DNA of 64,000 nt from Lysobacterales bacterium (GCA_019187485.1 JABAQR010000017.1:30936-94935), one strand, 5' to 3'. Counted from the stretch's first letter, positions 44,385 through 53,341 are shown. Notes: generated by a model from the sequence alone, not told the origin. Translations and numbers: made by a program.

Positions 44385-45059
44385 ATGTTCGTGCGCGTCG
44401 ACGAGAAGGCGCCGCGGCGCTGGCGCTGGGCCACGCCGCTGCTGGTGCTCGCCTGTCTCGGCATCGCGGTGCGCCAGGCGATGATGGCTGCGCCCGAGCG
44501 CTACGCACTGCTGCAAAGCTGGGGCACTGTGCCCTCCGAACTGCGCCTCGATTTCGGAGCCCTGCTCGGTGGCGCCGGACTGCGCTTGTTCAGCGCCTTG
44601 TTCGTGCACGCCGACTGGACCCATCTGTTCGGCAACTTGCTGTTCCTCGGGCTGTTCGGCGCCGGCGTCGAACGTACCCTTGGCTCGGTGCGCACGCTGG
44701 CCTTGTTCCTGATCGCTGGCGCGGCCGCCAATTTGTTCGCGGCGCTGATGGCGCCGCTGGTCAACGCCCCGATCATCGGCTCCAGCGGCGCGGTGTCGGC
44801 CTTGATCGGTGCCTACGTGCTGTTGTTTCCGACCTCGCACCTGGGCGTGATCCTGCCGCTCGGGCTGTATTTCCAGTTGGTGCGGGTGCCGGCGATCCAC
44901 CTGATCGGCATCTGGTTGCTGTTCCAGGTGCTCGAGACCCTGGGCTCGCACAGCGGTGCAATCGCCTGGTGGGCGCACGTGTTCGGTTTCGTGAACGGCC
45001 TGTTCCTGGCGTTGACGCTGCGTCCCTGGCTGTATCGTCGGGATGCGAGGATGGTGTGA
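44385..45059 (+). CDS. Rhomboid-family intramembrane serine protease
   Basis: A 224-residue membrane protein with six or seven helices. The rhomboid signature is complete: SALFVHADWTHLFGNLLFL with the conserved His and Asn, the nucleophile in IIGSSGAVSALIGAY, and the catalytic His in WWAHVFGFVNGL. It cleaves within membrane helices of unknown targets. It lies 12 bases after gspB, so it may be in the same transcript. A GGAAAAA element begins seven bases after its stop. Confidence 0.92.
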   Translation: MFVRVDEKAPRRWRWATPLLVLACLGIAVRQAMMAAPERYALLQSWGTVPSELRLDFGALLGGAGLRLFSALFVHADWTHLFGNLLFLGLFGAGVERTLGSVRTLALFLIAGAAANLFAALMAPLVNAPIIGSSGAVSALIGAYVLLFPTSHLGVILPLGLYFQLVRVPAIHLIGIWLLFQVLETLGSHSGAIAWWAHVFGFVNGLFLALTLRPWLYRRDARMV

Positions 45060-45066
45060 TGCAGGA

Positions 45067-45266
45067 GGAAAAAGGAAAATGGAAAAAGGAAAAGGGGAAA
45101 GCCACCGCGGACTTGTCGGGCCTTCCTGAAAGCGTTTCGAGCCAGCCTGAACGAGAACGGCGCAGCATCCGCTGCGCCTGAGAGCGTGCGACCAGTTCGA
45201 GCGCTGGCGACGCCCGCCTCTCGAGTTCTCCCTTTTCCTTTTTCCATTTTTCTTTTTCCCTTCCCC
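45067..45266. repeat. GGAAAAA-arm inverted repeat between rhomboid and DUF1820 genes
   Basis: The left arm at 45067-45100 is a GGAAAAA array. The right arm at 45229-45266 is its complement, with matching ATGG variants in both arms. The 128-base loop is unrelated to the other copies and shows no gene. The element accounts for nearly all of the 217-bp gap and ends ten bases before the next start codon. Confidence 0.88.
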
Positions 45267-45276
45267 GGACGGCGCC

Positions 45277-45597
45277 GTGGCCACCAGAAAGCTCTACAAG
45301 ATCGTCTTCCACAACGCCGGCAAGGTCTACGAGCTGTACGCGCGACAGGTCGCCAGCAGCGAAATGTGGGGTTTCACGACCGTGTCCGGGCTCGAGTTCG
45401 GCACGCGCGAGGGCGTGCTCGTCGATCCTACCGAGGAGCGTCTGCGCGAGGAGTTCGCCGACACTCGCACGCTGCACCTGCCGGTGCATGCAATCGTGCG
45501 CATCGAGGAAGTCGGTCGGCGTGGCGCGGCGGCTATCCGCGACGGTAGCAGCGGCGAGAAGGTGGTGCCGCTGCCGATGCCGCCGGTGAAGCGGTGA
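45277..45597 (+). CDS. DUF1820 family protein
   Basis: A 106-residue cytoplasmic protein starting with GTG. The sequence RKLYKIVFHNAGKVYELYARQV, WGFTTVSGLEF, EERLREEFAD and HAIVRIEEV matches the DUF1820 pattern found in gammaproteobacteria; its function is unknown. The final Arg codon and stop (CGG TGA) are formed by the left arm of the GTGAGTA element at 45592-45718, so the true ancestral C-terminus may have been different. Confidence 0.88.
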   Translation: MATRKLYKIVFHNAGKVYELYARQVASSEMWGFTTVSGLEFGTREGVLVDPTEERLREEFADTRTLHLPVHAIVRIEEVGRRGAAAIRDGSSGEKVVPLPMPPVKR

Positions 45598-45718
45598 GTA
45601 GTGAGTAGTGAGTAGAAGCCGGTGTTTCCTTGCGGTTTCTCGGATCACCTGCACGGGAAGACTCCGGTATCGCCGAGAAATCCCCAGAAAACACCGGCTT
45701 CTACTCACTACTCACCGC
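45592..45718. repeat. GTGAGTA-arm inverted repeat between convergent genes
   Basis: The left arm at 45592-45627 contains GTGAGTA repeats plus GAAGCCGGTGTTT; the right arm at 45688-45718 is the exact complement of most of it. Part of the loop pairs too (TTTCTCGG with CCGAGAAA). The stop codons of both convergent genes, TGA 45595-45597 and the ctpA stop at 45712-45714, lie within the arms. GTGAGTA repeats supply TGA and TAG in several frames. Confidence 0.9.
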
Positions 45719-47040
45719 TCCACCTGCCCCCAGCGCGCCAACGCCTTCAGGATGTTCAGTGCTTCGCCGAGGACGAAGTCGCGCTCGGGGTCGCCGGCGG
45801 GGGGCATGACGGCGGGTGGTGGATCGCCGTCGCGCTCATTGCGAGCGCCGTTGCCGAGGTGCCCCGGCAAGTCTGCTTCACTGACGCCGCGCGCGGACGC
45901 ATCGAGCGGGCGCAGCTCGGCGGGTTGCAGCAGCACATCGGGTTCGATGCCCTCGGCCTGGATGGAGCGGCCGTTCGGCGTGTAGTAGAGCGCCGTGGTC
46001 AGTTTGATCGCCTCGCCGTTGGTGAGCGGCAGCACCGATTGCACCGAGCCCTTGCCGAAAGTGCGCTGACCGAGGATCAGCGCGCGCTTGCGGTCCTGGA
46101 GTGCGCCGGCGACGATCTCGCTGGCCGACGCCGAACCGGCGTCCACCAGCACCACCAGCGGTGCGCCGAGCAGCAGATCGCCGGGCTGCGCGCTGAACTG
46201 CGCGCTCGCCAGCGCCACCCGACCCCGGGTGCTGACGATCGCACCCGAGTCGAGGAACAGGTCGCTGACATCGACCGCGGCGTCGAGCAGGCCACCGGGA
46301 TTGCTGCGCAGGTCGAGCACCAGTCCCTCGAGCGGCTTGCCGGGTTGCACCAGGGCGCCGACGCGCTTGGCCACTTCCTCGGCGGTATTGGTCTGAAAGG
46401 TGGCGATGCGTACGTAACCGAAGCCGGGTGCCAGCAGGCGGCCACGCACGGCGGTGACGTCGATGACTTCGCGCTTCAGGGTCAGGTCGAAGGCCGGCTG
46501 GCCGGCGCGGATCACGGTGATCTGCACTTCGGTACCGGCCTCGCCGCGCATGCGGTCGATCGCGAGATCGGCGTCCTCGCTCTCCACCGGGACGCCGTCG
46601 ATGCGGCTGATCACGTCGCCCGGCTGGATGCCGGCGCGCGCCGCCGGGGTGTCGTCGATCGGTGCGATCACCGTCAGCGCGCCGGCGCGCACCTGCACCT
46701 CCAGGCCGAGGCCGCCGTAACGGCCGCTGGTGTCGTCGGTCAGCGCCTGCAGGTCGGTCTTGCGCAGGTAGGCGCTGTGCGGGTCGAGGTCCAGCAGCAG
46801 GCCGCGGATCGCCGACTTCATCAACTGTTCGGCGCTGACCGGCTCGACGTAGGAACGTTGCACCTCGCGGAAGACCGCAGTGAACACGCGGATGTCCTCG
46901 ACGCTGACTTCGTCGGCGCCGGCGCTGGCGGTCTCGGCGGCCGCGGCCGCCGATGCGGGCGGCGTCGCGGGCGGCTCCTCGGCGGCGAAGCCGACCGCGG
47001 ACAGCAGGAGGGCGATGGCGGCGAACAGCGTGGGCTTCAT
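45712..47040 (-). CDS. ctpA: Carboxy-terminal processing protease (S41)
   Basis: A 442-residue periplasmic protease with a signal peptide (cleavage near GFA-AE, about 20) and an Ala-rich linker. A PDZ domain (RYGGLGLEVQV; IQPGDVISRIDGVPV) precedes the S41 core with catalytic Ser in SASASEIVAGA and Lys in TFGKGSVQ. It trims exported proteins or cell-wall hydrolases. It is last in gpmI-envC-ctpA. Its last codon and stop lie in the GTGAGTA element and read CGG TGA, just as in the convergent DUF1820 gene. Confidence 0.94.
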   Translation of the reverse strand: MKPTLFAAIALLLSAVGFAAEEPPATPPASAAAAAETASAGADEVSVEDIRVFTAVFREVQRSYVEPVSAEQLMKSAIRGLLLDLDPHSAYLRKTDLQALTDDTSGRYGGLGLEVQVRAGALTVIAPIDDTPAARAGIQPGDVISRIDGVPVESEDADLAIDRMRGEAGTEVQITVIRAGQPAFDLTLKREVIDVTAVRGRLLAPGFGYVRIATFQTNTAEEVAKRVGALVQPGKPLEGLVLDLRSNPGGLLDAAVDVSDLFLDSGAIVSTRGRVALASAQFSAQPGDLLLGAPLVVLVDAGSASASEIVAGALQDRKRALILGQRTFGKGSVQSVLPLTNGEAIKLTTALYYTPNGRSIQAEGIEPDVLLQPAELRPLDASARGVSEADLPGHLGNGARNERDGDPPPAVMPPAGDPERDFVLGEALNILKALARWGQVER

Positions 47041-47147
47041 GGCGGGCGCGGAATCGAGCGATGGGCCGAGTATGGCGGGTCCGGCGCCGGTGCGCTCCCG
47101 CACGCCGGCCAGCCATCGGGCACCACGACCGAGCACCGGAACCACCC

Positions 47148-48338
47148 TCAGGGCCGCCACCAGGTCGCCGGATCCAGCGCTTGCCCGTTCTGACGCAGCT
47201 CGAAATACAGGCCGGTGCTGGCGGCGCCACCGGAATCGCCGGCGAGTGCGACGACGGCGCCGGCTTCCACCCATTCGCCTTCGCTGGCGAGCAGCGATTC
47301 GCAACGGCCGTAGAGGCTCATGTAGCCGTCGCCGTGGTCGAGGATCAGCAACTGGCCGTAGCCGCGCAACCAATCGGCGAAGGCGACCCGGCCGCGCGCC
47401 ACCGCGCGGATCTGGGCGCCGCGGGCGGCCTCGATGCGCACCCCGGCGCTGGCGCGGCCGAGGTGCTGCTGGCCGAAGCCGAGCAGCACGCGCCCGGCCA
47501 GCGGTCGCGGCAAGCGACCCCTGAGTTCGGCGAAGGGGCGGTCTTCCGGGAGCAGCGCCGGCACGTCGCCGATCACCTCGCGCAACTGCGCGAGCAGGCC
47601 CTCGAGGTCGGCGCGATCGGATTCGAGCGCGTCCACGCGCGCCTGCGACTGCGCCAGCGCCTGGCGCAGTTGCGCGAGCACCCGCGCACGCCGTTGCCGC
47701 ACTTCCTGGAGCGCCGCCAACTGTTCGGTCTCGGCGGCGCGCGCCTGCTCCAGCGCCGCGCGCGCCAACAGTGTTTCCTGCTGCAGCGCGGCCAGCGACT
47801 GCAGCAGGCGATTCACGCTGCCGATGCGATCGACGCGCGTGCGCTGCAGTTGCTGCTGGTAGGCGAGCAGGCGCCCGGTGTCCGCCAACTGGTCCTGCGC
47901 GAGCACCAGTTTCAGGGTGTCCAGCCGGCCGAGCGCGTAGGTCGAGCGCAGCAAGGCCGCGAGCGAGGCTTTCTGCGCCGACAAGCGGGTTTCCTGGCGG
48001 GCGCGTTCGGCCAGCAACTCGGTCAGGCGCGCGTCGGCTTCGGCACTCTCGGCGGCGAGTTGCCGCAGGGTGCGGTTGCGCGTGGCGATCTCGCCTTCGA
48101 CCGTGCGCAGTTCCTGCAGCGATCGTTGCACCGCGTCGGCGCGCTGCGCCCGCTCGCGCTCGGCGGCGACGAGGTCCTCGCGGATCTTCGCGAGGCGCGC
48201 GGTCAGGCCCGCCTCGTCGGCGACGGGCGCGGCGGGCGATGCGGCTCGTGCATCCGTCGCCGTTGCGTCGACGGCAGGCCCGGCGGGCTGGGCCGCCGCG
48301 ACGCCCGCCAGCCACAGCAGCAGCCAGGCGGCGCGCAT
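47148..48338 (-). CDS. envC: Murein hydrolase activator EnvC
   Basis: A 396-residue periplasmic protein. After a signal peptide (cut near AAA-QP) comes a long coiled coil (about 40-260), then a LytM/M23-fold domain. The zinc ligands of active M23 enzymes are missing: the HxxxD position reads ASAGVRIE, the HxH position YFELR. This is the degenerate form of EnvC, which activates amidases for daughter-cell separation rather than cutting murein itself. It starts two bases after the gpmI stop and lies 107 bp before ctpA. Confidence 0.92.
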   Translation of the reverse strand: MRAAWLLLWLAGVAAAQPAGPAVDATATDARAASPAAPVADEAGLTARLAKIREDLVAAERERAQRADAVQRSLQELRTVEGEIATRNRTLRQLAAESAEADARLTELLAERARQETRLSAQKASLAALLRSTYALGRLDTLKLVLAQDQLADTGRLLAYQQQLQRTRVDRIGSVNRLLQSLAALQQETLLARAALEQARAAETEQLAALQEVRQRRARVLAQLRQALAQSQARVDALESDRADLEGLLAQLREVIGDVPALLPEDRPFAELRGRLPRPLAGRVLLGFGQQHLGRASAGVRIEAARGAQIRAVARGRVAFADWLRGYGQLLILDHGDGYMSLYGRCESLLASEGEWVEAGAVVALAGDSGGAASTGLYFELRQNGQALDPATWWRP

Positions 48339-48340
48339 CC

Positions 48341-49867
48341 TCAGCCCCCCAGTTCGACCAGCGAATGGCCGCTCATCTGCGCTGGTTGCGGCAGTCCCAT
48401 CAACGCGAGCACCGTGGGCGCCAGGTCGCGCAGCGCGCCGCCCTCGCGCAGGCGCGCGGGCCGGCCGATGTAGACCAGCGGCACCGAGTTCGTCGTGTGC
48501 TGGGTGTTCGGCTGGCCGTTCTCCTCGTCCCACATGTCCTCGAGGTTGCCGTGGTCGGCGCTGACCAGCATTTCGCCGCCGACCTCGAGGATTGCCTGCT
48601 CGAGCGCGCCGAGCGCAACGTCCACCGCCTCAACCGCGGCGATCGCGGCGCGCAGGTCGCCGGTGTGGCCGACCATGTCCGGGTTGGCGAGGTTACAGAC
48701 GATGAAGTCGAAACTCCCGCTGCGGATCGCGGCGGTGAGCTTCGCGGTGACTTCGGGACAGCTCATCTCCGGTTGCAGGTCGTAAGTCGCGACCTTGGGC
48801 GAGGGCACCAGGATGCGCTCCTCGCCGGCGTACGGAGTCTCGCGGCCGCCGCTGAAGAAGAAGGTGACGTGCGCGTACTTCTCGGTCTCGGCGATCCGCA
48901 ACTGGCGCAGGTCCGCGTCCGCGAGCACCTGCGGCAGCGTGTGCTCCATGCTCTGCGGCGGAAAGGCCACCGTGGTCGGCAGGTCGGCGGCGTACTCGGT
49001 GAGGCTGACGAAGCACGCCAGCGCCGGGCGCCGTGCCGGCGCGAAGCCCTCGAAGTCCGCGCGCACGAAGGCGCGCGTCAGTTGCCTTGCGCGATCGGCG
49101 CGGAAGTTCATGTAGACGATCGCGTCGCCGTCCTCGACGCGACAGCCGCCGGCGATCGTGGTCGGCCGCACGAACTCATCGTTCTCGCCACGCGCATAGG
49201 CCGCGGCCAGCGCCGCCGGCGCATCGGCGGCATCGACATCGGCGCGTGCATCGACGATGCAGCGCCAGGCGCATTCGACACGTTCCCAGCGCTGGTCGCG
49301 GTCCATGCCGAAATAGCGCCCACCGATGCTGGCGATGCGCGCCTCCGGCAGCGCCGCGCATTGCGTTCGCAGACGTTCGAGCGAAGGCGCGGCGCTGCGC
49401 GGCGGGGTGTCGCGGCCGTCGAGGAAGGCATGCACGGCGATGCGTGCGCCCTGCGCGGCGGCGAGCCGCAGCAGCGCCAGGATCTGGTCCTCGTGACTGT
49501 GCACGCCGCCCGGCGACACCAGCCCGAGCACATGCAGCGTGCGACCGCTGGCCGCCACCGTGCGCGCGGCGCCGAGCAACGCCGGATTGCGGTCGAAGCT
49601 GCCGTCGGCGATCGCCGCGTCCACCCGCGTCAAATCCTGGTAGACGATGCGTCCGGCGCCGAGGTTCATGTGCCCGACCTCGGAGTTGCCCATCTGCCCC
49701 TCCGGCAGCCCGACCGCGAGTCCGTCGGTGCGCACCAGCGTGGACGGCCAGCGCGTGCTGATCCGCCGCCAGTTCGGACATTGCGCCTGGCTGATCGCAT
49801 TGTCCGCCGCCGGCGGCGCGTGGCCCCAGCCGTCGAGGATCAGCAGCAGGATGGGCTTGGGGCGCAT
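48341..49867 (-). CDS. gpmI: Cofactor-independent phosphoglycerate mutase
   Basis: A 508-residue Mn-dependent mutase of glycolysis and gluconeogenesis. It starts PKPILLLILDGWG (metal Asp), with the phospho-serine in MGNSEVGHMNLGAGR and later metal-site motifs FDFIVCNLANPDMVGHTG and LVSADHGNLEDM. Length matches the family (about 510). It is first in the gpmI-envC-ctpA operon. The 273-bp gap upstream holds a GCACGAGG element. Confidence 0.96.
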   Translation of the reverse strand: MRPKPILLLILDGWGHAPPAADNAISQAQCPNWRRISTRWPSTLVRTDGLAVGLPEGQMGNSEVGHMNLGAGRIVYQDLTRVDAAIADGSFDRNPALLGAARTVAASGRTLHVLGLVSPGGVHSHEDQILALLRLAAAQGARIAVHAFLDGRDTPPRSAAPSLERLRTQCAALPEARIASIGGRYFGMDRDQRWERVECAWRCIVDARADVDAADAPAALAAAYARGENDEFVRPTTIAGGCRVEDGDAIVYMNFRADRARQLTRAFVRADFEGFAPARRPALACFVSLTEYAADLPTTVAFPPQSMEHTLPQVLADADLRQLRIAETEKYAHVTFFFSGGRETPYAGEERILVPSPKVATYDLQPEMSCPEVTAKLTAAIRSGSFDFIVCNLANPDMVGHTGDLRAAIAAVEAVDVALGALEQAILEVGGEMLVSADHGNLEDMWDEENGQPNTQHTTNSVPLVYIGRPARLREGGALRDLAPTVLALMGLPQPAQMSGHSLVELGG

Positions 49868-49917
49868 GCGCAGGATCGGAACGCGGATGGGTCGGGAATG
49901 GTAGCGCAGGGGGGATG

Positions 49918-50063
49918 GCACGAGGGCACGAGGACACGGGTGCCGAAGGGCAGAAGGGCACGAAATGACGTCGTGGCCCACGACTCCATGGCCTTGCGCG
50001 CGCTGGCGCGATCCCGGCCGAACCACGCGAATCCTGCTTGCGTGCCCTCGTGCCTCCTTGCGG
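49918..50063. repeat. GCACGAGG-arm inverted repeat in a divergent gap
   Basis: The left arm at 49918-49940 has GCACGAGG units with an ACACGGG variant; the complementary right arm (GTGCCCTCGTGCC) is at 50040-50063. The 99-base loop holds no gene. It sits between the divergent starts of gpmI and the DUF2244-cox operon, so it lies near or within their promoters. Confidence 0.8.
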
Positions 50064-50140
50064 CTCCTTCCATTGCCCCTCATCCACCCCGGCGGGTAAA
50101 CTCCACCGGCTTTCCGACACGCCAAGCCTCTCCGCGAGCC

Positions 50141-50674
50141 GTGAACCTGCCGATCAGCGAACGCCTGTTGGGCGGGGCGGTGGAGATCGTCGTACGACCG
50201 AACCGGTCGGCGGATCTCGCCACGCTGCTGGCCGTGTATGCGGGTCTGTCGGCTTCGGTGTTGTTGGTGTCTGGTTTCAGTTTCATCCAGGGCAACGTGC
50301 TGGCGCCGTGGTTCGCGCTGCTCGACCTGACACTGGTCGCGGCCTGCTTCGCCGTGGTCTGGCGCAAGTCGGCGCACCACGACTGCATTCGTTTTGATAC
50401 GGATCGGGTCGTGATCGCCAGTCGAAGGGGGACAGCCGTGTGCGAAGCGGTTTACCAGACCGGTTGGGTGCGGGTGTGGTCGGAGAGCGGAAAGTATCGC
50501 GGGGATCGTTGCGTTTGCGTGGGCTCGCATGGCCGGCGCACCGAAGTGGGCAATTTCCTGGGCGCGACCGAACGCGAGCGTCTGGAAAGGATGATCAAGG
50601 ACCGTCTGCGGCAGACTCGCGTAGTGCCGAGTGCGGCAGGATTCGAAAACGAGGCAAGAGGAAGCACGGCATGA
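50141..50674 (+). CDS. DUF2244 membrane protein at the head of the cox operon
   Basis: A 177-residue protein starting with GTG. Two hydrophobic helices (about 28-47 and 53-74) are followed by a cytoplasmic beta-rich domain (CIRFDTDRVVIASRRG; RVWSESGKYRGDRC; GRRTEVGNFLGATERERLERMIKD). DUF2244 proteins are often encoded next to cytochrome oxidase genes; their role is not established. Its stop overlaps the coxB start (ATGA), so the two are translationally coupled. Confidence 0.85.
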   Translation: MNLPISERLLGGAVEIVVRPNRSADLATLLAVYAGLSASVLLVSGFSFIQGNVLAPWFALLDLTLVAACFAVVWRKSAHHDCIRFDTDRVVIASRRGTAVCEAVYQTGWVRVWSESGKYRGDRCVCVGSHGRRTEVGNFLGATERERLERMIKDRLRQTRVVPSAAGFENEARGSTA

Positions 50675-51528
50675 AGCGGCTACTTGGACAACTCGTCGTT
50701 CCGGCGCTGACGCTGCTGGTTGCAGGCGGCGCGTTCGCCAATCCGGAACCCTGGCAGCTCAACATGACGCCGGGCGTGACCGCGACCAGTCAGGACGTCT
50801 ACCAGTTGCACATGCTGATCCTGTGGATCTGCGTGTTCATCGGCATCGCCGTGTTTGGCGCGATGTTCTACGCGATGTTCAAGTTCCGCAAATCCAAAGG
50901 TGCGGTGGCGGCAAGGTTCAGCCACAACACCACCGCCGAAGTGATCTGGACGACGATCCCGATCCTGATCCTGCTCGGCATGGCGTATCCGGCCACCCGG
51001 ACACTGGTGCGCATGGCCGACACCGGCAATGCCGAGCTGACCGTCAAGATCACCGGCTACCAGTGGAAGTGGCGCTACGAGTACCTCGGCGAGGACGTCA
51101 AGTTCATGTCCTCGCTGGCACGCGCGGCCGACGAGGCGCGCCAACTGGGCTCAGGCATCGATCCACACAGTGTCGAGAACTACCTGCTCGATGTCGACCG
51201 TCCGCTGGTCATCCCCACCGGCACCAAGGTGCGTTTCGTGATCACCGCCGACGACGTCATCCACGCCTGGTGGGTGCCCTCGCTCGGCTGGAAACAGGAC
51301 GCGATTCCGGGTTTCATCAACGAGGCATGGACCCAGGTGGACGAGCCCGGCGTCTACCGCGGCCAGTGCGCGGAACTGTGCGGCAAGGATCACGGCTTCA
51401 TGCCGATCGTGGTCGTCGCCAAGCCGCGCGCCGAGTTCGACGCCTGGCTGGCCGGACAGAAGGCCGCGCAGATGCCGGCCGGCGCCGTCGCCGCGAGCGC
51501 GCCGACGGCCACCTCGTCCGGCATCTGA
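50671..51528 (+). CDS. coxB: Cytochrome c oxidase subunit II
   Basis: A 285-residue subunit with a signal peptide (cut near AFA-NP), two membrane helices (about 45-68 and 90-110) and a periplasmic cupredoxin domain. The CuA site is complete: the His in ADDVIHAWW and CAELCGKDHGFM (two Cys, Glu, His, Met). The electron-entry aromatic stretch is GYQWKWRYEY. No C-terminal haem c motif is present, so this is a plain aa3-type subunit. Confidence 0.96.
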   Translation: MKRLLGQLVVPALTLLVAGGAFANPEPWQLNMTPGVTATSQDVYQLHMLILWICVFIGIAVFGAMFYAMFKFRKSKGAVAARFSHNTTAEVIWTTIPILILLGMAYPATRTLVRMADTGNAELTVKITGYQWKWRYEYLGEDVKFMSSLARAADEARQLGSGIDPHSVENYLLDVDRPLVIPTGTKVRFVITADDVIHAWWVPSLGWKQDAIPGFINEAWTQVDEPGVYRGQCAELCGKDHGFMPIVVVAKPRAEFDAWLAGQKAAQMPAGAVAASAPTATSSGI

Positions 51529-51572
51529 TTCGTCCGTCCCGCACCACATTCGCAAGATTCTGGAGCACAGCC

Positions 51573-53213
51573 ATGGCCCACCACGGCGATCACACCCACG
51601 ACGCGGCGCACGACGGCCACGACGACCACGACCACAAGCCGAGCGGCTTCTTCGAGCGCTGGTTCTGCGGCACCAACCACAAGGACATCGGCACGCTCTA
51701 TCTGGTGTTCTCGCTGATCATGTTCCTGGTCGGCGGCAGCATGGCGCTGGTCATCCGCGCCGAGCTGTTCCAGCCCGGCATGCAGCTGGTCGAGCCGGAC
51801 TTCTTCAACTCGATGACCACCATGCACGCGCTGGTGATGATCTTCGGCGCGGTGATGCCGGCCTTCGTCGGCCTGGCGAACTGGATGATCCCGATGATGA
51901 TCGGCGCGCCCGACATGGCGCTGCCGCGCATGAACAACTGGTCCTTCTGGATCATGCCTTTCGCGTTCGCGCTGCTGCTGTCGACCCTGTTCATGGACGG
52001 CGGTGGCCCGGCCGGTGGCTGGACCCTGTACCCGCCGCTGTCGATCCAGGGCGGCAACAACGTCGCCTTCGTGATCTTCGCGGTGCACATGATGGGCATC
52101 AGCTCGATCATGGGCGCGATCAACATCATCGCCACCATCCTCAACCTGCGCGCGCCGGGGATGGATCTGCTGAAGATGCCGGTGTTCGTCTGGACCTGGC
52201 TGATCACCGCCTTCCTGCTGATCGCGGTGATGCCGGTGCTGGCGGGCTCAGTCACCATGCTGCTGACCGACAAGTACTTCGGCACCACCTTCTTCAGCGC
52301 CGCCGGCGGCGGCGATCCGGTGATGTTCCAGCACATCTTCTGGTTCTTCGGCCACCCCGAGGTCTACATCATGATCCTGCCCGCCTTCGGCGTGGCCTCG
52401 GAGATCATTCCAACCTTCTCGCGCAAGCCGCTGTTCGGCTACCAGGCGATGGTCTACGCGACCGCGTCGATCGCCTTCCTGTCCTTCATCGTGTGGGCGC
52501 ACCACATGTTCACCGTGGGCATGCCGCTCGGTGGCCTGATCTTCTTCATGTACGCGACCATGCTGATCGCGATCCCGACCGGCGTGAAGGTGTTCAACTG
52601 GGTGGCCACGATGTGGCGCGGCTCGATGAGCTTCGAGACGCCGATGTTGTTCGCCGTCGGCTTCGTGATCCTGTTCACCATCGGCGGTTTTTCCGGCTTG
52701 ATGCTGGCGATCGTTCCGGCCGACTTCCAGTACCACGACACCTACTTCGTGGTCGCGCACTTCCACTACGTGCTGGTGACCGGTGCGATCTTCTCGATCA
52801 TGGGCGCGGTCTACTACTGGCTGCCGAAGTGGACCGGCCGGATGTACAACGAGACGCTCGGCAAGGTGCATTTCTGGCTGTCGACGATCACCGTCAACAT
52901 CCTGTTCTTCCCGCAGCATTTCCTGGGTCTCGCCGGCATGCCGCGACGCATCCCGGATTACAACGTGGCCTTCGCCGACTTCAACATGATCTCGTCGATC
53001 GGCGGCTTTGCCTTCGGGCTCAGCCAGTTGCTGTTCGCGTGGATCATCATCGACGTGTGCTTCCTGAAGCGTGGCCAGAAAGCCACCGCGGGCGTCTGGG
53101 AAGGCGCGCGCGGCCTGGAGTGGACGTTGTCTTCGCCGGCGCCCTACCACTCCTTCTCGACACCGCCGAAGATCGACGACCGGATGCTCGCGCACGGCGA
53201 CGTGGCGCACTGA
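51573..53213 (+). CDS. coxA: Cytochrome c oxidase subunit I
   Basis: A 546-residue catalytic subunit with twelve helices. Haem and copper ligands are visible: TMHALVMIFG (haem a His), FFGHPEVYI (CuB His cross-linked to Tyr), WAHHMF (CuB His pair) and VVAHFHYVL (haem a3 and a His). D- and K-channel segments are the usual aa3 type. The N-terminus is His/Asp-rich (HHGDHTHDAAHDGHDDHDH), which may bind metal. It overlaps the next small gene (TGATG). Confidence 0.97.
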   Translation: MAHHGDHTHDAAHDGHDDHDHKPSGFFERWFCGTNHKDIGTLYLVFSLIMFLVGGSMALVIRAELFQPGMQLVEPDFFNSMTTMHALVMIFGAVMPAFVGLANWMIPMMIGAPDMALPRMNNWSFWIMPFAFALLLSTLFMDGGGPAGGWTLYPPLSIQGGNNVAFVIFAVHMMGISSIMGAINIIATILNLRAPGMDLLKMPVFVWTWLITAFLLIAVMPVLAGSVTMLLTDKYFGTTFFSAAGGGDPVMFQHIFWFFGHPEVYIMILPAFGVASEIIPTFSRKPLFGYQAMVYATASIAFLSFIVWAHHMFTVGMPLGGLIFFMYATMLIAIPTGVKVFNWVATMWRGSMSFETPMLFAVGFVILFTIGGFSGLMLAIVPADFQYHDTYFVVAHFHYVLVTGAIFSIMGAVYYWLPKWTGRMYNETLGKVHFWLSTITVNILFFPQHFLGLAGMPRRIPDYNVAFADFNMISSIGGFAFGLSQLLFAWIIIDVCFLKRGQKATAGVWEGARGLEWTLSSPAPYHSFSTPPKIDDRMLAHGDVAH

Positions 53214-53341
53214 TGGACGCACGCGCGGATCGTCAGATCCAGCAGCGCCGGGCGGCCGCGCGGCGTACCGCGTGGCTGCTCGGCGCGGTCGCGCTGGCGC
53301 TCTACGGCCTGTTGTTCGTGCGCGCGTCGCTGCTCTCGTGA
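53213..53341 (+). CDS. Small single-helix protein of the cox operon
   Basis: A 42-residue protein with a basic N-terminus (RQIQQRRAAARR) and one membrane helix (about 20-40). The start overlaps the coxA stop and the end overlaps the ctaG start (GTGA), so it is tightly coupled. Size and position match the small cytochrome oxidase assembly proteins often annotated between coxA and ctaG in proteobacteria. Direct translation supports the frame. Confidence 0.8.
   Translation: MDARADRQIQQRRAAARRTAWLLGAVALALYGLLFVRASLLS

Noticed and set aside
47148..48338. EnvC considered as an active M23 endopeptidase
   Set aside because: The zinc-binding His and Asp positions of the LytM domain are replaced, as in EnvC activators.
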